64,000 nt of DNA from Devosia sp. 67-54. Lineage in GTDB: Bacteria > Pseudomonadota > Alphaproteobacteria > Rhizobiales > Devosiaceae. Positions 18,227-26,996 of this stretch are shown here, one piece after another (position 1 is the first letter of the stretch; every line of letters begins with the position of its first letter). Below the pieces are notes generated by a model. The model worked only from the letters and a program-made list of their open reading frames with translations, searched no databases and was not told where the DNA came from. The stretch lies in assembly GCF_001899075.1 (NCBI RefSeq), contig NZ_MKVA01000009.1:1-64000 (forward strand), given 5' to 3'. The translations under genes and the position numbers were made by a program.

Positions 18227-19389
18227 CCGCGGACACCGATATCGCCATCGTCGGCGGCGGCCTCGCCGGCACCATCGCCGCCATCGCCCTTGCCCGTACC
18301 GGCGCACGCGTCACCCTGATCGACCGCAACGCCGTGCCGCCCGACGAATTCCGCGTCGAAAAGCTCGGCGGCATGCAGCTCGAAAGTCTCGAGCGCCTCG
18401 GCCTGCTCGACCTGCTCGCCGCGCACTCCACCCGCTTCGACCAGTCGCTCAACATCCGCCATGGGCGCATCGTCGACCGCACCAATGCCCGCTACCAGGC
18501 CGCCTTCTACGCCGACATGGTCAAAACCATGCGCAGCGCCCTGCCAGGCGGCGTGCGCACTGTCATCGGCCGCGTCACCGAGCTTGCGACCGGCGCCGAA
18601 CTGCAGCAGTTGACCATCGCCGAGCACGGCACGCTCGGCGCCCGCCTCGTCGTCCTCGCTAGCGGCATGAGCGATTTGCTGCGCGCCCGCCTCGGCATCA
18701 CGCGCGAGGTGCTGCACGAGCGCCAGTCGCTGACCTTCGGCTTCAATTTGAGACCGCGCGACGGCATCGCTGCTCATCCGGCGCTGACCGTCTATGGCGA
18801 GCGCCCGCGCGACGGCATCGACTATCTGACCCTGTTCCCCATCGGCGGGCTCATCCGCGCCAACCTCTTCGTCTTCCTCGACCACCGCGACGCGTGGATC
18901 AAGGCGCTGCGCGCCGACCCGCTCGCCGCGCTCGACGACAGGCTCCCCGGCCTCCGCCATCGCCTCGACGACGTCGAGCTCGAGGGGCGGGTGCAGAACT
19001 GGATCATGGACCTCGCGGTCGCCCGCAACGTCCGGCAGCCGGGCGTGGTGCTGATCGGCGACGCCTACCAGACCTCCTGCCCCGCCGCCGGCACCGGCGT
19101 CAGCCGCCTCCTGACCGACGTCGAGCGCCTCGCCGCCCATGTGCCGGCCTGGCTGGCGACGCCCGGCATGGACGCGGCCAGGATCGCCGCCTTCTACGAC
19201 GATCCGGTCAAGGCGGCGATGGATGCGCACGCCCTCGGTCTCGCCGGCTATCGCCGCGCCTTCACCGTCGACACCCGCCTGTCGTGGCGCGCCCGGCGGC
19301 AGGCGCAGTTCCTGCGCCGCCGCCTGCTCAATGCCATCGATACGCTGAGCCCGCCGCTGGCAGCCCGCATCCGCGCCCTGCGCGCCTAG
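18223..19389 (+). CDS. FAD-dependent monooxygenase-like flavoprotein in the EPS operon
   Basis: A 388-residue group A flavoprotein. The N-terminal FAD motif is IVGGGLAGTIAAIAL and the second FAD motif is VVLIGDAYQTSCPAAGTG, the GD signature of UbiH/PHBH-like hydroxylases, halogenases and reductases. A basic C-terminal tail (about residues 350-388) could touch the membrane. Its reaction is unknown; it might act on a lipid-linked sugar or a carrier lipid. It is translationally coupled to the GT26 gene (4-base overlap), so association with polysaccharide synthesis is firm in position though not in mechanism. Its TAG stop shares the palindrome CTAG with the stop of the convergent acetyltransferase. 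Confidence 0.85.
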   Translation: MTADTDIAIVGGGLAGTIAAIALARTGARVTLIDRNAVPPDEFRVEKLGGMQLESLERLGLLDLLAAHSTRFDQSLNIRHGRIVDRTNARYQAAFYADMVKTMRSALPGGVRTVIGRVTELATGAELQQLTIAEHGTLGARLVVLASGMSDLLRARLGITREVLHERQSLTFGFNLRPRDGIAAHPALTVYGERPRDGIDYLTLFPIGGLIRANLFVFLDHRDAWIKALRADPLAALDDRLPGLRHRLDDVELEGRVQNWIMDLAVARNVRQPGVVLIGDAYQTSCPAAGTGVSRLLTDVERLAAHVPAWLATPGMDAARIAAFYDDPVKAAMDAHALGLAGYRRAFTVDTRLSWRARRQAQFLRRRLLNAIDTLSPPLAARIRALRA

Positions 19390-20549
19390 TCCCCGACGCG
19401 CTCCGGCTGCTCCGCAAGCACCGCCGGCTCGGGCGCCGCCGCGGCGTCGTCCTGCGGCCGTGCCTTGCCGGTGCGCGAGTCGAACAGGCTGCGCGCCAGC
19501 GCCTTCACCGACGGCAGCCGCTCGACCACCGCCGAGGCGACGAAGCCGAGCGGGCTGCCGGCCCGCAACAGCTGCCACATCGGCGTCGGCTGCGCCCCGA
19601 ACGTGCGCTTGTAGGGCTCGTCGCCGATGGTGAAATCGAGCAGCGTCTCGCCATGCGCGATGCAGTCCCGCGCGATCTGCTCGAACAGCAGGCTGCCCAG
19701 CGACTGGTTCTTGAACTCGGTCTGGGTGAAGCCGCCGAGGATGACGAGGAACGCGCCGCCATGGGCAAGCCCCAGCGCCGTGGCGACGATGCGGCCGTCG
19801 ACCGTCAGGCGATAGGTGCGCGCCAGTTCCGGCCGGCGCGCGATCGCGAGGTAGAAATCGAAATAGGCCGGCACCTGCAGCAGCTCGCCGCCGCCATTGA
19901 GCTCGAAGCGGTCGCGGCGGAAGACCTTCATCGCCTCGAACGCCGCCCTGAGGCCCACCGCGTCGGTGACTTCGGCAAACGCCACCTCGCCCTTGCGCCT
20001 GAGCTGCCGCAGCTTCTTGCCGAGTTCCTTGCCGTAGGAGCGGTTGAGGTGGCTGGCCCGCCAGCTCTCGAAATCGCCGTCCAGCGGCACCGCATAGGAA
20101 TTGGTGCGCATCGGCCGCAGCGCGCCGACCCCGAACAGCCGGTTGAGCGGCAACGCCCCGTCCGGCAGCTTGCCGATGCGCAGCACGTCGTGCGGGCCGA
20201 TGGCCGCAACGATCTGCCGCCACGTCGCGCCGCCGGCGACGATTGCGCCGAACGTCGCCGGGTCGGTCACCACCGCCGTATAATCGGAGACGCGCAGATC
20301 GGCGAACTCCACCACCTTCAGCATGCCGTAGCGCCGTCGCACCAGCGGCAGCACCGCCGCCAGCGAGCGATCGGCGGCATGGCGCAGCACCACGATCAGC
20401 GGCGTCGCGTCGTTCGCCGCCACCAGCCGGCCATAAAGCTCGGCAAGCCAGGCGGGATGCTGGAACGCCGTCGCTGACGACGCGCGGTACAGCGCGGCAT
20501 ACTCCGGCGAGGCGAAGTTGAAATCGTCTTCAACCGAAACAGCGAACAC
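19386..20549 (-). CDS. GNAT acetyltransferase, BcsL/CelD (HfsK-like) family
   Basis: A 387-residue protein of the Acetyltransf_6 type used in cellulose and holdfast loci. The N-terminal half has FQHPAWLAELY, typical of the family; the C-terminal GNAT domain includes DGRIVATALGLAHGG, the acyl-CoA-loop region FKNQSLGSLLFEQIA and the late motif DFTIGDEPYKRTFG. It probably N- or O-acylates a sugar or peptidyl precursor in the cytosol. Start is GTG at 20549. It is transcribed alone on the minus strand, divergent from the GINT1-like gene and convergent with the flavoprotein gene, and has a low-complexity Ala/Pro tail. Confidence 0.8.
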   Translation of the reverse strand: MFAVSVEDDFNFASPEYAALYRASSATAFQHPAWLAELYGRLVAANDATPLIVVLRHAADRSLAAVLPLVRRRYGMLKVVEFADLRVSDYTAVVTDPATFGAIVAGGATWRQIVAAIGPHDVLRIGKLPDGALPLNRLFGVGALRPMRTNSYAVPLDGDFESWRASHLNRSYGKELGKKLRQLRRKGEVAFAEVTDAVGLRAAFEAMKVFRRDRFELNGGGELLQVPAYFDFYLAIARRPELARTYRLTVDGRIVATALGLAHGGAFLVILGGFTQTEFKNQSLGSLLFEQIARDCIAHGETLLDFTIGDEPYKRTFGAQPTPMWQLLRAGSPLGFVASAVVERLPSVKALARSLFDSRTGKARPQDDAAAAPEPAVLAEQPERVGD

Positions 20550-20777
20550 GAGGGCGACGCCCCTCCCTTGATCTGCCGCTCCTCATCGGCCACGCCGCAG
20601 CCGGCGGCAACTTACGCTTGCGCAAATGGTTTACGCCGGCGCCGCCGCACCGAAGCGCGGTTAAGGTTGACGCCAATTCCGCCGCCGGGCGGGCAGAAAT
20701 GCTTTGCCTCCGGCCCCGTCTGCGGCGACCCTGCCGACAGCCGGCGTTCCGCGCCATTGCAGCAAGAACGGTGTTTT

Positions 20778-22208
20778 ATGCAAATTGACATCATCGTTCC
20801 GCGCCCGGCCCGCCGCTGGCACGCGATCCTCGCCGACCGCCTCGCGGCCGCCGGTCACGATCTCGCGATCATCCCCGCCGCCGCGGCCGGCTGGCCCGCC
20901 ACGACGCGCGCCGTGCTGGCGCTCGAGCGCCGCCTCCTCCATCGCGGCGCCCTGTCGGCCGCCGTCGATCTGCCGGCCCGTTCCCGCCCCGGCGCCGCCG
21001 ATCTCGCCGTCGATCTGACCGGCACCGCCGCAGCGACGGCCCCCACCCTCCGCCTCGCCTTCGACGGCACCGTCGACGACGCCGCCGTTCCCGCCGCGCT
21101 GGCCGGCGGCCGCCTGCCCGAGATCGACATCGTGCTCGACGGCCGCGGCTTCGGCCACGCCGCGCCGATGGTCGACAACCGCGTCGTCATGGCCGCCGGC
21201 GCCGACGACGTCTTCGCCCGCGCCATCACCCTCGCCGTCGCCGCCGTCGCCCGCTACGGCGCCGGCGACCGCGCCACCGCGCCGCTCGCCGCGCCCCCCG
21301 ACAGCGGCGCCTTCGCGCTGCGCTACCTCGGCTCGGCCCTGCCGCGCCTCGCCCGCGAAGCGCTGCGGCGCCGCCGCTACCGCTTCGCCCATTGGCGCGT
21401 CGGCTACCGCCTCCTCGACGGCCCCGGCGTCGCCGAGACGGGCGCGCTCGGCGCCGGCTGGTCCGTGCTGCCCGACGACGGCAGCCGCTTTTTCGCCGAC
21501 CCCTTCCCGGTCGAGCACGACGGCCGCCGCTACATCTTCGTCGAGGACTATCCGCACACCACGCGCAAGGCCGTCATCTCGGTCTCGGCGCTCGACGACC
21601 ACGGCGTCGCCGGCCCGCCGGTGCCCGTGCTCGAAGCGCCGCACCATCTCTCCTATCCGCAGATCTTCGCCCGCGACGGCAGCCTCTGGATGCTGCCCGA
21701 AGGCAGCGGCGGCGGCGGGCTGACGCTCTACCGCGCCGAGCGCTTCCCCGATCGCTGGACCCCGGCGGCCACGCTCCTCGGCGGCGAGATTTCCGACGCC
21801 ACCCTCGTCGAGCACGACGGCGCCCTCTGGCTGTTCGCCACCGACCGCGACGGCGGCCTCGGCAGCACCTCCGACACGCTGGTGGTGTATCGCGCCCCGA
21901 CGCTGCTCGGCCCGTGGACGCCGCATCGCCGCAATCCCATCCGCATCGACCGGCGCCGCGCCCGTCCCGGCGGCGGCGTCATCCGCCACGGCAGCGAGCT
22001 GCTGCTGCCGGTGCAGGACGGCACCGACGGCTATGGCGCCGGCCTCGGCCTCAGCCGCATCGTCCGGCTCGATGCCGACGAAGTGGTCCTCGGCGAGCCG
22101 CGCCCGGTGTCCGGCGCCGGCGACTTCCCCTATCCGCAGATCCATACCCTCAACCGCGCCGGCCGCCTCGAAGTGATCGATGGCATCGCCGCGGTGCGGA
22201 AGCGCTAG
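20778..22208 (+). CDS. GINT1-like glycosyltransferase (beta-propeller, glucosamine inositolphosphorylceramide transferase-related)
   Basis: A 476-residue protein. Residues 1-170 are an alpha/beta domain beginning MQIDIIVPRPARRWHAIL. Residues about 220-476 form a five-bladed-propeller-like domain with FFADPFPVEHDGRRYIFVED, HHLSYPQIF, WMLPEGSG and DATLVEHDGALWLFATD, the pattern of the family annotated as glucosamine inositolphosphorylceramide transferase 1. In bacteria such proteins occur in polysaccharide loci and probably transfer a sugar. The ATG at 20778 has a weak ribosome site (AAGAACGG). A GGTTAA element (CtrA half-site complement) lies at 20659-20664 in the 228-base upstream gap. Confidence 0.75.
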   Translation: MQIDIIVPRPARRWHAILADRLAAAGHDLAIIPAAAAGWPATTRAVLALERRLLHRGALSAAVDLPARSRPGAADLAVDLTGTAAATAPTLRLAFDGTVDDAAVPAALAGGRLPEIDIVLDGRGFGHAAPMVDNRVVMAAGADDVFARAITLAVAAVARYGAGDRATAPLAAPPDSGAFALRYLGSALPRLAREALRRRRYRFAHWRVGYRLLDGPGVAETGALGAGWSVLPDDGSRFFADPFPVEHDGRRYIFVEDYPHTTRKAVISVSALDDHGVAGPPVPVLEAPHHLSYPQIFARDGSLWMLPEGSGGGGLTLYRAERFPDRWTPAATLLGGEISDATLVEHDGALWLFATDRDGGLGSTSDTLVVYRAPTLLGPWTPHRRNPIRIDRRRARPGGGVIRHGSELLLPVQDGTDGYGAGLGLSRIVRLDADEVVLGEPRPVSGAGDFPYPQIHTLNRAGRLEVIDGIAAVRKR

Positions 22209-22243
22209 GCAACCTCGCACAAAACAATATCCGGCGAATTCTG

Positions 22244-22353
22244 CCCCCACCCTCGTTCCCTCCCCGCAAGGGGGAGGGAGGCGATGGAGCCGCGATCACG
22301 GTGGTGCAGTCGGGCTCCCCTCCCCCTTGCGGGGAGGGGCTGGGGGTGGGGGC
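22244..22353. repeat. Inverted GC-rich palindromic repeat pair between convergent genes
   Basis: Positions 22258-22278 and 22318-22338 are exact inverted copies of a 21-base sequence built around CCCCCTTGCGGGGAGG. The right copy continues into the same G-rich tail seen at 57-94. The pair lies between two convergent genes (stops at 22208 and 22376) and could terminate both transcripts. Confidence 0.8.
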
Positions 22354-22375
22354 CACAACCACAAAATTCCGTATC

Positions 22376-23458
22376 CTAAGTCCGGACCAGCAGCGCCTCA
22401 TACTCGGCGCACATGCGCTCTGGCGAATAGCGCTCCGCCAGCTGCCGCCCGGCGCGCGACAGCGCCGCGGCCAGCGCCGGATCGCTGCGCACCTGTTGCA
22501 CCGCCGCCGCCAGCGCCTCGGGCCGTTCGGCATCGGCGTAGATCGCCGCCTCGCCCAGCACCTCGCGCAGCACCGTCAGGTCATTGGCGACCACCGGCAG
22601 TCCCGCGATCGCCGCCTCCGCCGCCGCCAGCCCGAACGTCTCGGTTCGCGACGGAAACACGTACACATCGCCGGCCGCGAGGAAATCCGCCAGCTGCTGC
22701 CGCGGCAGCTCGCCGACCAGATGCAGCCGCCCGCCGATGCCCTTCGCCGCCGCCAGCGCCAGCAGCGGCTCCCGCTCCGGCCCGACCCCCGCCAGCGCCA
22801 GGTGCACGTCGGGCAGCGCCGCGAGCACGCCGACCAGCGCCGCGTGGTTCTTGTCGCGCGTCAGCCGCCCGCTCGACACCATGAGACAGCTCCCGGCCGG
22901 CAGGTCGAACGCCGCCCGCGCCTCGCGCCGCCCCAGCGCGCTCGCCGCGGCGGCGACGCCATGGTCGATCCGCTTGAGCCGCCTGCGATAGCCCGCGGGA
23001 TAGCCGTCGAACTGCGCCGCCAGCCAGCCCGAATTGGCAATGGAATAGTGATACACACCGGCGAGCCCCAGCAGCCGGTCGGCCAGCGCCGCCGGCCAGC
23101 CGCCATGCCGGCCCGGCGCCCCGCTCTGGTTGGCGAGCAGGTGCCGCGCCCCGGCCAGCCGGCCGGCGATGGTGCCGGCGATGTTGCCGTAGTGCTGGTA
23201 CGAGATCACCGCATCGGGGCGCGCCCGGCGCATGTAGCCGACGAGCCCCGTCACCGCGCGCAGCAGATCGCCGGCGCCGCGCGGCCGGTGCGCGAGCACG
23301 AAATCGGCGTGCGGATCGCCATCATAGGCGTCGGTCTTGCGATAGAGGAACACCGTGCGCACCTCGTGGCCGCGTGCCCTCAGGCCCGCGCCGACCATGT
23401 CGGACACCCGCTGCGCCCCTGCCGCTTCGGCCTGCGTCTGCACCTGGACGATCTTCAC
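22376..23458 (-). CDS. Glycosyltransferase family 4
   Basis: A 360-residue GT-B enzyme. The C-terminal nucleotide-sugar domain shows SSGRLTRDKNHAALVGVLAALP, LHLVGELPRQQLADF, and the E-x7-E motif in SRTETFGLAAAEAAIAGLPV, which identifies retaining GT4. It adds a sugar to the growing lipid-linked repeat unit on the cytosolic face. Start is GTG; it begins 6 bases after the flippase gene ends, so the two form a minus-strand pair diverging from the chain-length gene. Confidence 0.92.
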   Translation of the reverse strand: MKIVQVQTQAEAAGAQRVSDMVGAGLRARGHEVRTVFLYRKTDAYDGDPHADFVLAHRPRGAGDLLRAVTGLVGYMRRARPDAVISYQHYGNIAGTIAGRLAGARHLLANQSGAPGRHGGWPAALADRLLGLAGVYHYSIANSGWLAAQFDGYPAGYRRRLKRIDHGVAAAASALGRREARAAFDLPAGSCLMVSSGRLTRDKNHAALVGVLAALPDVHLALAGVGPEREPLLALAAAKGIGGRLHLVGELPRQQLADFLAAGDVYVFPSRTETFGLAAAEAAIAGLPVVANDLTVLREVLGEAAIYADAERPEALAAAVQQVRSDPALAAALSRAGRQLAERYSPERMCAEYEALLVRT

Positions 23459-23464
23459 CTGCGG

Positions 23465-24835
23465 CTATCCCAGCACGCGCCGGCCGGCCGGCAGCCGCAG
23501 CAATCCCAGCACCGACGAGTCGATGCCGATGCGCCGTTTGGCGATGCCGACCGAAATGCTGTTCCACACGATCAGCGTGCCGGCGATGCTCGCCGCCGCG
23601 CCCGGCGGGCCGAGCTGCCACGTCGCCAGCGCCGTGACACAGAGGCCGATGGCGTTGACCGCCACCAGCACCTTGAGCAGCGAGTTCTGCAGTCCCGTCA
23701 GGTGCGACAGCAGTTCGATCGGCCCGCACGCCGCGGCGAAGCTCGCCCCCAGCGCGAAAATGATCAGCACCGCATGCGTGCCGGGCGTCGCATAGGCCGG
23801 ATCGAAGATTCGGAGGATGAACGGCCCGAACGCGGCGAACACCGCCAGCGTCAGCACCGCCACCACGCTCGCGCCCAGCGCCGTGAGGCTGGTGATCCGC
23901 TGCACATGCTCGGTGTCGCCGCTGTAATAGGCGCCGCTGATTTCCGGCGCCAGCGCCTGGTTGATGCCGGTGAGCGCCAGCAGCACCACGCGCGTCGTGC
24001 GGTCGGCGACGAACACCGCGCCCGCCACTTCCGGCCCGAGGATGGCGGCGACCAGCAGCGTGCTCACCTGCCCCAGCGCCGGCGGCAGCGACGTGGCGCC
24101 CCAGAGCCCCAGCGTCACGCTGCGAAATTCCCGCTTCTGCTCCAGGCTCAGCGGGGTCCGCTCGAGCCGCAGCGTGTCGCGCAGCAGCAGCACCGCCTGC
24201 GGCAGCACCGACAGCAGCAGCAGCCCGGCCGTGAGCAGCGTCACCGTCACCGCGTCGGTGCTCCCATGCGTGACATAGAGGCCGCCGGTCGCCAGCAGCA
24301 CGAGCGCGCGCCACACCACGTCGCGCGGCAGCAGCGCCCCCACCAGCACGCTCTTGGCGCGGAACGCGCCCGAGGCGAATTCCGACCAGCCCAGCGCCAG
24401 CGACAGCAGCGCCGCGGCACAGCAGAGCGGCAGCCATTCCGGCGTCGCCACGCTGAACCCCGGCAGCATGCCCACCAGCACCAGCCCGGCGCTGGTCGCC
24501 ACGAGGCCGCCCATGGCGACCAGGATCGAGCGCAGCATCAGGCTGTTGGCTACCCCCTTTTGTCCGGCGCCGGCATATTGCGGCCAGAAGCGCAGCACCA
24601 CGCTCTGCTGCCCGACGCTGGCGAAGAACGACACCAGGCTCGCCCCGGCATAGGCGGCGCTGAACAGGCCGAACTGCCGCTCGTCGGTCACCAGCGCCAC
24701 CGCCAGGAACATCGCGAACGACAGCCCGGCGCTCGCCAGCTTGATGATTCCCGCGACCGCGCCGTTGCGGGCGAGGCCGGTCACCGAAATGCGTTCGGCC
24801 GGGGCCGAATAGTCAATGGCTTCGGTGCTGCTCAC
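23465..24835 (-). CDS. Polysaccharide flippase, Wzx/MATE-like
   Basis: A 456-residue integral membrane protein with about 12-14 hydrophobic helices spread over its length, typical of the Wzx/RfbX branch of the MVF/MATE superfamily (GAVAGIIKLASAGLSF near the start). It should flip undecaprenyl-pyrophosphate-linked repeat units to the periplasm for Wzy. Start is GTG at 24835. It is upstream of the GT4 gene and divergent from the Wzz-like gene, with a CtrA-type box between them. Confidence 0.88.
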   Translation of the reverse strand: MSSTEAIDYSAPAERISVTGLARNGAVAGIIKLASAGLSFAMFLAVALVTDERQFGLFSAAYAGASLVSFFASVGQQSVVLRFWPQYAGAGQKGVANSLMLRSILVAMGGLVATSAGLVLVGMLPGFSVATPEWLPLCCAAALLSLALGWSEFASGAFRAKSVLVGALLPRDVVWRALVLLATGGLYVTHGSTDAVTVTLLTAGLLLLSVLPQAVLLLRDTLRLERTPLSLEQKREFRSVTLGLWGATSLPPALGQVSTLLVAAILGPEVAGAVFVADRTTRVVLLALTGINQALAPEISGAYYSGDTEHVQRITSLTALGASVVAVLTLAVFAAFGPFILRIFDPAYATPGTHAVLIIFALGASFAAACGPIELLSHLTGLQNSLLKVLVAVNAIGLCVTALATWQLGPPGAAASIAGTLIVWNSISVGIAKRRIGIDSSVLGLLRLPAGRRVLG

Positions 24836-25010
24836 TCAGGTTCGCCATCCGCGGGACAGGATCGCACCCGGGACCGACGCCGCGTGCATGCCCGCTTATC
24901 GCCAATCGCGCCACCCGCTTCCACCGCCACGGCCCGCAATGGTTACTCCGGCCCCGGCTGGAACGGCGATCCGATCGCTCGCATTTGACTCAAATGCAGC
25001 GGCTTTAAGG

Positions 25011-25025
25011 TTAACCGCCGCCTAA
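25011..25025. promoter_or_regulatory. Near-consensus CtrA binding site (TTAA-N7-CTAA)
   Basis: TTAA-CCGCCGC-CTAA has one mismatch to TTAA-N7-TTAA. A further TTAA lies at 25005-25008. The box is in the gap between the divergent flippase and chain-length genes, 58 bases before the latter. Confidence 0.45.
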
Positions 25026-25082
25026 CATTGGTTGGTCTTGGCCCGCGCGATAGCTTCGCCCCAAACAGGACCTCGCGGCACC

Positions 25083-26996
25083 ATGACCTCCGCCATTCTC
25101 GACTATCGCAACCCGCCTCCGCTGTTCGACGTGGGTGCCGTGTGGAGCATCCTCTGGCGCCGCCGCCTGCTGGTGGTGCTGGTGACCGTCGCCAGCATCG
25201 TTCTGGCCTCGCTCTATGTCCTGGTTACGCCGGCCAGCTACACCGCCACCGCCGCCATCCTGGTCGATCCGCGCGACATCAAGACCACCAATATCGACAG
25301 CGTGCTGCCCGGCATCGGCGCCGACAGCGCCGCCATCGCCAGCCAGGTCGCGGTGATCGAATCGCGCGATCTGCTCGGCAAGGTCTTCGACCGGCTCGGC
25401 CTTGCCGCCGACCCCGAATTCGCCGGCTCCGGCGGCGGCCTGCTGGGCATCCTCCGCCCCGCCGCTCCCGCCGACGACGCCGTGGCGCTGCAGAAATTCC
25501 TGCGCGCCGTCAACGTCGAGCGCGAGGGCCTGACCTACGTCATCGACGTCACCGTCAAATCGGCCAGCCCCGACAAGGCGGCCCGCATCGCCAACGCCGT
25601 GGTCGAGCAGTACATCGCCGCCAATGGCGCGCAGCAGACCAATGCCGCCGCCAGCGTCACCAGCACGCTCAATACCCGCATCACCGCCTTGCAGGCCGAC
25701 GTCGGCGCCGCCGAGCGCGCCGTCGCCGACTTCAAGCAGCAGAACGGCATCTACGACGAAACCACCGGCGGCACCCTGCAGTCGCAGATCGACGCCATCT
25801 CGGCGCAGGTCGTCGCCGCCCAGGACGCGCTCAGCCTGGCGCAGGCCCGCCTCGACCAGGCCAGGGCCGCCGGCACCTCGCCCGCCGCCCTGCTCCGCCT
25901 CTCCGACGCACTGTCGTCGCCGGCCATGGACGCCTTGCGCACCGACTACAACCAGAAGGCCGCCGCCCTCGCCAGCGCCCAGGCGACGCTCGGCCCGCGC
26001 CACCCCACCGTGGTGCAGGCCAATGCCGAGCTCGCCAAGGTCGTGGCACTGCTGTCGCGCGAGGCGGCGCGCATCTCGCGCCAGCTCCAGGCCGACCGCG
26101 ACCTCGCCGCCGCCAATCTCGACAAGCTCGATGCCAGCCTCGCCGGCATGCGCCGGAAAGCCGCCGACATGAACCTGGCGCAGGTACAGCTTCGCCAATT
26201 GCAGGGCAAGGCCGACGCCGCCCACAAGGTGCTCGACGATTTCCAGCAGCGCTCGCAGGAGACGGCGCAGATCGAGGGCCTGCAGAACCAGCAGGTGCAC
26301 GTCATCTCCCGCGCCGCCGCCCCCACCGAGGCCACCTGGCCGAAGCCCGCTCTGCTGCTGCCGGTCAGCGCCGTGCTCGGCCTGCTCGCGGGCTCGGGCC
26401 TGGCGCTGCTGCTCGGCCCCGCCGCGCGCGATACCGCCCCGGCGCCCGCGCCGGTCACGCCCGACCGGCCCCGCCGCGAGCGCGGCCTCGCCCGCGCCAC
26501 GCCCGCGGAATTGCCGCGCTCCACCGCCCGCCGCTATGCCAGCCTCGACAGCGCCCGCCGCGAAATCTTCGGCACCGACGCGACGCCGCTGACCCAGGCC
26601 GTGCAGGATTTGCTGCGCGAAGTGCTCGCCGTGCTGCCCACCCATGACGGCCCCTTCGTGCTCGCCGTCACCGCCAGCGATCCCGAGCTCGCCGCCTATG
26701 GCACGGCGCTCGCCGCCATGGGCCTCGAGCGCATCGGCGGCAAGGCGCTGGTCGCCGAGCCCGGCGAAATTCCCGGCGACGCCGCCGCCTACCGCTTCAT
26801 CCTCGTGGGCGACACCCATCACCTCGCGTCCAGCGCCGATCTCGACATCCGCGTCGCCTCCACCGACGAGTTGCGGCGACGCCCGCTGCATCCGGGCGAG
26901 GTGGCGCTGGTGCTGCCCGGCGAGCCGCCGCCGCGTCCGCAATTGGTGCCGGTGCAATCGCCATCGCGCCCCTCGAGGGTCGCCGCGGTACAGTGA
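25083..26996 (+). CDS. Wzz/GumC-type chain-length protein with a kinase-dead C-terminal domain
   Basis: A 637-residue polysaccharide co-polymerase. A short cytosolic start is followed by membrane helix 1 (about residues 29-49, VLVTVASIVLASLYVLVT), a long periplasmic coiled-coil-rich domain (about 50-415, many Gln/Ala heptads), and helix 2 (about 420-445). The C-terminal cytosolic region (about 490-637) corresponds in place to the BY-kinase domain of Wzc-like proteins, but no Walker A loop and no tyrosine-rich tail are visible. Polymer length control with Wzy and Wza is the expected role. The ATG at 25083 is chosen over an in-frame upstream start because family similarity begins there. It overlaps the GH5 gene by 4 bases. 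Confidence 0.88.
   Translation: MTSAILDYRNPPPLFDVGAVWSILWRRRLLVVLVTVASIVLASLYVLVTPASYTATAAILVDPRDIKTTNIDSVLPGIGADSAAIASQVAVIESRDLLGKVFDRLGLAADPEFAGSGGGLLGILRPAAPADDAVALQKFLRAVNVEREGLTYVIDVTVKSASPDKAARIANAVVEQYIAANGAQQTNAAASVTSTLNTRITALQADVGAAERAVADFKQQNGIYDETTGGTLQSQIDAISAQVVAAQDALSLAQARLDQARAAGTSPAALLRLSDALSSPAMDALRTDYNQKAAALASAQATLGPRHPTVVQANAELAKVVALLSREAARISRQLQADRDLAAANLDKLDASLAGMRRKAADMNLAQVQLRQLQGKADAAHKVLDDFQQRSQETAQIEGLQNQQVHVISRAAAPTEATWPKPALLLPVSAVLGLLAGSGLALLLGPAARDTAPAPAPVTPDRPRRERGLARATPAELPRSTARRYASLDSARREIFGTDATPLTQAVQDLLREVLAVLPTHDGPFVLAVTASDPELAAYGTALAAMGLERIGGKALVAEPGEIPGDAAAYRFILVGDTHHLASSADLDIRVASTDELRRRPLHPGEVALVLPGEPPPRPQLVPVQSPSRPSRVAAVQ

Noticed and set aside
21392-24988. 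About 1,200-codon open frame on the plus strand across three EPS genes
   Set aside because: It is Arg/Pro/Gln-rich without motifs and runs antisense to the GT4 and flippase genes; a shadow of high GC.
25032-25082. Upstream in-frame extension of the Wzz-like protein
   Set aside because: The extra 17 residues are not family-like and overlap the likely promoter; ATG 25083 begins the conserved part.
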